A stretch of 64,000 nucleotides of DNA, from contig JAQISU010000132.1 in the NCBI GenBank assembly GCA_029339505.1, positions 10,395,001-10,459,000 of the forward strand, in the 5' to 3' direction. Under the pieces are notes generated by a model. The model was not told the origin of the DNA, ran no database searches, and was given only the letters and a program-made list of their open reading frames with translations. Both the position numbers and the translations under genes were made by a program. The stretch's first letter is position 1, and the number at the start of each line of letters is the position of its first letter. Origin of the DNA: Unio delphinus (lineage: Eukaryota > Mollusca > Bivalvia > Unionida > Unionidae). Of the stretch, positions 57,880-64,000 are shown one piece after another.

Positions 57880-57894
57880 ATCTAAATTACGATT
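57880..57894 (-). promoter_or_regulatory. Upstream motif of the capsid gene
   Basis: The minus strand reads AATCGTAATTTAGATC about 20 bases before the ATG at 57861. TTTAGA is shared with the upstream regions of the pX-like gene (TACGATTTAGA) and the coiled-coil gene (ACGATTTTAGA at 55802-55812). Confidence 0.35.
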
Positions 57895-57895
57895 T

Positions 57896-58324
57896 TCACC
57901 GTCGTGGTTGTAAGCCACTTCCTGCTATCATATTTGCGATGTTGCTTTGGTCGGGAGTCATCAATGACTCTAGTTTTTCATCTACTGCGTTATTTATTAT
58001 TTTACTAACACTTGCAGGCATAACTGCAGTAGATGGTAACGGTTTCTTTCTTCGTGATTTCACTAGCGCTGTTAATTTATTCTTCGCGGCTGAAAACGCT
58101 TTCCCGGCAAGATCTCCAACAGCACTAATACCCTTATCACGAATAACATCAATGGCTTTCATTCCTAATCGTTTAGCTAACGGCATCACTTTTGGGGCCA
58201 TTCTTGTAAATAACTCTACAATTGTATCACCGAAACCATCTCCATAATATGCTCTATAAACAGACAATCGTGAGTTTACCACATAGACGCAGGTTGGTTT
58301 ATCATGATTGTAGTGTATGATCAT
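57896..58324 (-). CDS. Basic Polinton virion-type protein
   Basis: The protein has 142 residues and is open throughout. After a 25-residue N-terminal part it has YYGDGFGDTIVELF, a hydrophobic-basic helix region (VMPLAKRLGMKAIDVIRDKG), then KAFSAAKNKLTALVKSRRKKP and a C-terminal part ending IAGSGLQPRR. Small basic proteins with this GDG...PLAKR...GSGL layout recur in Polinton structural clusters as I remember them. A core or DNA-condensing role is plausible but not shown. It lies between the first gene and the capsid gene, 35 bases from the latter. A perfect AAATTG-CTAG-CAATTT dyad stands 10 bases before the ATG. Confidence 0.6.
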   Translation of the reverse strand: MIIHYNHDKPTCVYVVNSRLSVYRAYYGDGFGDTIVELFTRMAPKVMPLAKRLGMKAIDVIRDKGISAVGDLAGKAFSAAKNKLTALVKSRRKKPLPSTAVMPASVSKIINNAVDEKLESLMTPDQSNIANMIAGSGLQPRR

Positions 58325-58334
58325 TCTTATTGTG

Positions 58335-58350
58335 AAATTGCTAGCAATTT
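58335..58350 (-). promoter_or_regulatory. Upstream dyad of the basic-protein gene
   Basis: AAATTGCTAGCAATTT is a perfect 16-bp palindrome 10 bases upstream of the start at 58324. It is the same half-site pair as at 56775-56791, with four bases between halves instead of five. Confidence 0.45.
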
Positions 58351-58371
58351 CTAAATACTAGTGTTGCGTTT

Positions 58372-59190
58372 TCAGTCACTATGATACCCATTTTCCACTA
58401 AGTCGCTAATGAAATCTCGATATATTTTGATATCCATGATACCGCTTTGAAATAACCGTCTACAGATATCAGTTGCTTCATTAATTATTTCCGGTGAGTT
58501 ATTTCCAGCTCGGAACCCTCTGATAAGAACATCTAATCGTGATATATCACTGATAACACTACCAGGACAGTTTTTAACTAGACCACTCCCCAGAAATTCC
58601 ATCTCATCGTATGGCTGTCTTATTTGGAGTTGAAATCTTCTCTTAAAGTCTATGTATTCCCTCATCCTTCTATCTAAACCTCCAGTATTCATTTCATACA
58701 CTATATCAGCCCATTCATTATGTGACATTCTATAATCCGTATAATTGTCCGTGAAAAACTTCTCTTGTGAATCATAGCTGTTAGCAGCAAATTCACCTAA
58801 ATTGTATATATCCTCACTGAGAATTAGTTGTTTAGCTTTATCGGTAAATAGATCCGCTAATTTCTTTGATTTAGGTAGTCCACTAACTAGTCGTTGTCGT
58901 TCTATATCCTGAGGAAGTGTTTTTAATGATTTTTTTGTTTGTTTAGTTCTTTTTGCTATTTTTTCTAACACAGGGAGAAAAGACTCTTCTTGTTTAGAAA
59001 TTGCTTATGTTACATCCTCAGTTGCGCTAATTATCGGTTTAAATAACTGTTGTGTATCAGTAGAAAAGTCAGTCTGAAGACTCTGTCTAGCTTGCAGTTT
59101 ATTCCTTATAGAGTTGCGAATTGGTATAAATCTCTTAATTGTATTTAGTCTCTCACGAGTCAATCGGGTCGTTAATGCTTCATTGACCAT
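58372..59190 (-). pseudogene. Unrecognised Polinton protein with one in-frame stop
   Basis: The frame starting MVNEALTTRLTRERLNTIKRF at 59190 meets a TAA at 59005-59007 and continues in the same frame to 58372, giving about 272 codons if the stop is read through. Notable segments are a basic coiled-coil start, EFAANSYDSQEKFFTDNY, MSHNEWADIVYEMNTGGLDRRMREY and a C-terminal RLDVLIRGFRAGNNSPEIINEATDICRRL. The last resembles a recurrent C-terminal motif of uncharacterised Polinton proteins (AGN-x-S-x-E near the end). It is the first gene of the block on the minus strand. Function is unknown. A single stop without other damage suggests recent loss, a read-through or a sequence error. Confidence 0.5.
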
Positions 59191-59194
59191 TATT

Positions 59195-59226
59195 AAAAAT
59201 CGTAGATTTCAATTGTAAAACAATTT
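59195..59226 (-). promoter_or_regulatory. Upstream dyad of the first Polinton gene
   Basis: AATTG-TAAAA-CAATTT at 59211-59226 and CAATTGAAATC plus TACGATTTTT (59195-59215, minus strand) stand 5-36 bases before the ATG at 59190. The dyad differs at one base of the spacer from that before the pX-like gene. Confidence 0.45.
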
Positions 59227-59264
59227 TTCAATTTGAATTCCCGAACCCGACCTAACAGACACAA

Positions 59265-62200
59265 TCGATTTTTTATTGCTGTGTGAAATATTTTTTATTC
59301 ACTGTGAAATTATCGATTTTTTAGTCAGTGTGTGAAATATTTTTTTATTGCTGTGAAATATTTTTTATTCACTGTGCGAAATATTTTTTATTGCTGTGAA
59401 ATATCTTTATTTTTTATTCAGTGTGAAATATTTTTATTGCTGTGAAATATTTTTATTTTTTATTCAGTGAAATATTTTTATTTTTTATTCAGTGTGAAAT
59501 ATTTTTATTTTTTATTCAGTGTGAAATATTTTTTATTCAGTGTGAAATATTTTTCATTGCTGTGTGAAATATTTTTATTGGTGTGAATTTATTGATTTTT
59601 TAGTCAGTGTGAAATATTTTTTTATTGCTGTGAAATATTTGTATTTTTTATTCAGTGTGAAACATTTTTTATTGCTGTGTGTGAAATATTTTAGTCAGTG
59701 TGAAATATTTTTTATTGCTGTGAAATATTTTTTTTTATTCAGTGAAATATTTTTTATTCCTGTGAAATATTTTTATTTTTTATTGCTGTGAAATATTTTT
59801 ATTTTTATTCAGTGAAATATTTTTTTTTTGCTGTGAAATATTTTTATATTTTATTCAGTGTGAAATATTTTTTATTCACTGTGTGAAATATTTTTTATTG
59901 CTGTGAAATTATCGATTTTTTATTGCTGTGTGAAATATTTTTTATTGCTGTGTGAAATATTTTTTATTGCTGTGAAATATTTTTATTTTTTATTCAGTGT
60001 GAAATATTTTTTAATCAGTGTGTGAATTATTTTTTATTCACTGTGAAATATTTTTATTCAGTGTGAATTATTTTTTATTGCTGTGTTAAATATTTTTTTT
60101 GCTGTGTGAAATATTTTTATTGCTGTGAAATTTAAAGTATTTTTTATTGCTTTGAAATTATCGATTTTTTATTCAGTGTGAAATATTTTTTATTCGCTGT
60201 GAAATTATCGACTTTTATCAGTGAAATTTTTATTCACTGTAAAATTATCGATTTTTAATTCAGTGTGAAATATTTTTTATTGCTGTGTGTGAAATATTTT
60301 TTATCCAGTGAATTTTTTTATCGCTGTGAACTATTTTTATTTTTTATTCAGTGTGAAATATTTTTATTGCTGTGAAATATTTTTATTTCTTATTCAGTGT
60401 GAAATATTTTTTATTTTTTATCCAGTGAAATATTTTTTATTCAGTGTGAAATATTTTTTATTGTTGAAATATTTTTTATTGCTGTGAAATTATCGATTTT
60501 TAGTCTGTGTGAAATATTTTTTTATTGCTGTGAAATATTTTTATTTTTTATTCAGTGAAATATTTTTATTTTTTATCCAGTGTGAAATATTTTTTATTCA
60601 GTGTGAAATATTTTTTATTGCTGAAATATTTTTATTGCTGTGAAATTATCGATTTTGTATTGCTGTGTGTGAAATATTTTTATCGCTGTGTGTGAAATAA
60701 TTTTTATTGCTGTGAAATATTTTTATTTCTTATTCAGTGAAATATTTTTTAATGTGAAATATTTTTTATTCACTGAAATATTTTTATTTTTTATTCAGTG
60801 TGAAATATTTTTTATTGCTGTGTGAAATATTTTTATTGCTGTGTGTGAAATATTTTTTATTGCTGTGAAATGTGAAATATTTTGTGTTGCTGTGAAATTA
60901 TCGATTTTTTTATTCAGTGTGTGAAATATTTTTATTCGCTGTGAAATTATCGATTTTTTATTTAGTGTGTGAAATTTTTTATTCGCTGTGAAATTATCGA
61001 CTTTTAATTTAGTGTGAAATATTTTTTATTGCTGTGAAATATTTTTTATTCAGTGAAATTTTGTATCGCTGTGAACTATTTTTATTTTTTATTCAGTGTG
61101 AAATATTTTTATTTTTATTCAGTGTGAAATAATTTTTATTGCTGTGAAATATTTTTATTTTTTATTCAGTGAAATATTTTTTATTTTTATCCAGTGAAAT
61201 ATTTTTTATTCAGTGAAATATTTTTTATTGCTGAAATATTTTTTATTGCTGTGAAATTATCGATTTTTAGTCAGTGTGTGAAATATTTTTTTATTACTGT
61301 GAAATATTTTTATTTTTTATTGTGAAATATTTTTAATTTGTATCCAGTGTGAAATATTTTTTATTCAATGTAAAATATTTTTTATTGCTCAAATGTTTTT
61401 TATTGCTGTGAAATTATCGATTTTTAGTCAGTGTGAAATATTTTTTTATTGCTGTGAAATATTTGTATTTTTTATTCAGTGAAATATTTTTTATTGCTGT
61501 GTGAAATTTTAGTCAGTGTGTGAAATATTTTTTATTGCTGTGAAATATTTATTTTTTATTCAGTGAAATATTTTTTATTGCTGTGAAATATTTTCATTTT
61601 TTATTGCTATGAAATATTTTTATTTTTTATTCAGTGAAATATTTTTTATTGCTGTGTGAAATATTTATATTTTTTATTCAGTGTGAAATATTTTTTATTC
61701 ACTGTGTGAAATATTTTTATTTTTTATTCAGTGTGAAATATTTTTTATTCACTGTGAAATATTTTTTTTGCTATGAAATTATCGATTTTTTATTCCTGTG
61801 TGTGAAATATTTTTTATTGCTGTGTGAAATATATTTTATTGCTGTGAAATATTTTTTTTTATTCAGTGAAATATTTTTTAATCAGTGTGTGAAATATTTT
61901 TTATTCACTGATATATTTTTATTTTTTATTCAGTGTGAATTATATTTTATTGCTGTGTGTGAAATAATTTTTATTGCTGTGTGTGAAATAATTTTTATTG
62001 CTGTGAAATGTGAAATATTTTTTATTGCTGTGAAATTATCGATTTTTTTTTCAGTGTGTGAAATATTTTTTATTCACTGTGAAATTATTGATTTTTTATT
62101 CAGTGAAATATTTTTTATTCGCTGTGAAATTATCGATTTTTTATTCAGTGTGAAATATTTTTTATTGCTGTGTGTGAAACATTTTTTAATCAGCCTGAAA

Positions 62201-64000
62201 TATTTTTTATCGCTGTGAACTATTTTTATTTTTTATTTAGTGAAATATTTTTTTTTTATTCAGTGAAATATTTTTTATTGCTTTGAAATATTTTTATTTT
62301 TTATTGTGAAATATTTTTTATTGCTGTGAAATATTTTTCTTTTTTTATTCAGTGTGAAATTTTTTAATCAGTGTGAAATATTTTTATTCACTGTGAAATA
62401 CTTTTATTTTTTATTCAGTGTGAAATATTTTTTATTGCTGTGTGCGAAATAATTTTTATTGCTGTGAAATGCGAAATAATTTTTATTGCTGTGAAATTAT
62501 CGATTTTTTATTCAGCGTGAAATATTTTTTATTCGCTGTGAAATTATCGATTTTTTATTCAGTGTGAAATATTTTTTATTCGCTGTGAAATTATCGATTT
62601 TTTATTCAGTGTGAAATATTTTTTATTGCTGTGTGAAATATTTTTTATCGCTGTGAACTATTTTTATTTTTTATTCAGTGAAATATTTTTTTTTTATTCA
62701 GTGAAATATTTTTTATTGCTTTGAAATATTTTTATTTTTTATTGTGAAATATTTTTTATTGCTGTGAAATATTTTTCTTTTTTTATTCAGTGTGAAATTT
62801 TTTAATCAGTGTGAAATATTTTTATTCACTGTGAAATACTTTTATTTTTTATTCAGTGTGAAATATTTTTTATTGCTGTGTGTGAAATATTTTTTATTGC
62901 TGTGTGCGAAATAATTTTTATTGCTGTGAAATGCGAAATAATTTTTATTGCTGTGAAATTATCGATTTTTTATTCAGCGTGAAATATTTTTTATTCGCTG
63001 TGAAATTATCGATTTTTTATTCAGTGTGAAATATTTTTTATTCGCTGTGAAATTATCGATTTTTTATTCAGTGTGAAATATTTTTTATTGCTGTGTGAAA
63101 TATTTTTTATCGCTGTGAACTATTTTTATTTTTTATTCAGTGAAATATTTTTATTTTTTATTCAGTGAAATATTTTTTATTGCTGTGAAATATTTTTATT
63201 TTTTATTCAGTGTGAAATATTTTTTATTGCTGTGAAATATTTTTTTTATTCAGTGTGAAATATTTTAATTTTTATTCACTGTGAAATATTTTTTTGCTAT
63301 GAAATTATCGATTTTTTATTCCTGTGTGTGAAATATTTTTTATTGCTGTGTGAAATATATTTTATTGCTTTGAAATATTTTTTTTATTCAGTGAAATATT
63401 TTTTAATCAGTGTGTGAAATATTTTTTATTCACTGATATATTTTTATCTTTTATTCAGTGTGAATTATATTTTATTGCTGTGTGTGAAATAATTTTTATT
63501 GCTGTGTGTGAAATAATTTTTATTGCTGTGAAACGTGAAATATTTTTTATTGCTGTGAAATTATCGATTTTTTTTTTCAGTGTGTGAAATATTTTTTATT
63601 CGCTGTGAAATTATTGATTTTTTATTCAGTGAAATATTTTTTATTCGCTGTGAAATTATCGATTTTTTATTCAGTGTGTGAAATATTTTTTATTGCTGTG
63701 TGTGAAACATTTTTTAATCAGCCTGAAATATTTTTTATCGCTGTGAACTATTCTATTTTTTATTCAGTGAAATATTTTTTTTTTATTCAGTGAAATATTT
63801 TTTATTGCTTTGAAATATTTTTATTTTTTATTGTGAAATATTTTTTAATGCTGTGAAATATTTTTCTTTTTTTATTCAGCGTGAAATTTTTTAATCAGTG
63901 TGAAATATTTTTATTCACTGTGAAATACTTTTATTCTTTATTCAGTGTGAAATATTTTTTATTGCTGTGTGTGAAATATTTTTTATTGCTGTGTGCGAAA
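59265..64000. repeat. Modular AT-rich satellite with higher-order repeats
   Basis: The stretch is made almost wholly of a few short modules: GTGAAATATTTTTTATTGCT, GTGAAATATTTTTATTTTTT-ATTCA and GTGAAATTATCGATTTTTTA-TTCA, joined in variable order. Larger blocks recur. Text around TGTGCGAAATAATTTTTATT appears at 62441 and 62903 (offset 462) and again at 63992 (offset 1089). A block near 61928 returns near 63457 (offset about 1529). It continues past the window end. Long plus-strand frames reading MKYFLLLCEIF and similar are by-products of low stop-codon frequency and are not genes. It begins about 75 bases beyond the first Polinton gene. Confidence 0.9.

Noticed and set aside
61634..62218. 194-codon plus-strand frame (and 59564-59791, 63584-63793)
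   Set aside because: Low-complexity translation of the AT-rich satellite; no start context or composition of a gene.

Overview
The window looks like a metazoan genome, most likely a marine lophotrochozoan and probably a bivalve mollusc. The evidence is AT-rich DNA with long microsatellites, tRNA-derived SINEs with a tail region I recall from molluscan SINEs, L1/Tx1-like and jockey/CR1-like LINE remnants, a Ty3/gypsy-class element of the Gmr1 type, and a Polinton/Maverick-type structural gene block. There is no bacterial-style gene organisation. Only one ordinary host gene is well supported, a two-zinc-finger protein at 43559-45232 (+).

Layout. 1-818 is the 3' end of a jockey/CR1-like LINE with an ATT tail. 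3061-17311 is an LTR retrotransposon on the minus strand, present as LTR-internal-LTR-internal-LTR: three 1619-bp LTRs, period 6316 bp, flanked by one 5-bp target duplication (GGCTG). Each internal part has one 1461-codon Gag-Pol ORF in the order Gag, protease, integrase, RT, RNase H, which is the Gmr1-type arrangement, and a primer-binding site matching the 3' end of tRNA-Leu. 18640-19290 holds a heavily decayed Polinton-type integrase. 21814-22568 is a large imperfect palindrome with a hairpin in each arm. 25905-28783 is a second copy of the same LINE family, split by a TA-flanked 1363-bp non-autonomous DNA transposon. 30293-33010 is bounded by 14-bp inverted repeats and carries AAGCTTGC-rich arrays at both ends. 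34620-36840 (-) is a decayed L1/Tx1-like LINE. SINEs of two families lie at 37-42 kb and 51 kb. Degenerate repeats of roughly 190 bp lie near 40 kb and 46-48 kb.

53047-59190 is a compact minus-strand block of eight Polinton/Maverick (adintovirus-like) structural genes. In order of transcription they are: an unrecognised protein, a basic virion-type protein, a double-jelly-roll major capsid relative, a small pX/pVI-like glycine-rich protein, an adenain-type cysteine protease, a coiled-coil protein, a two-TM membrane protein and a penton-like minor capsid protein. Five of the eight are broken by stops or by indels, mostly in A runs. No polymerase B, packaging ATPase or intact integrase is in the window. 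From about 59265 to the window end the DNA is one modular AT-rich satellite with nested higher-order repeats, directly abutting the Polinton block.

The most interesting signals are: the Polinton block with a shared dyad (AAATTG-N4/5-CAATTT) just upstream of three of its genes; the Gmr1-type element with a SCAN-like Gag in what is probably a protostome; the palindrome whose two arm hairpins differ in sequence but keep pairing; and the inverted-repeat element with HindIII-rich arrays. Family assignments rest on motif recognition by eye. No database search was run.
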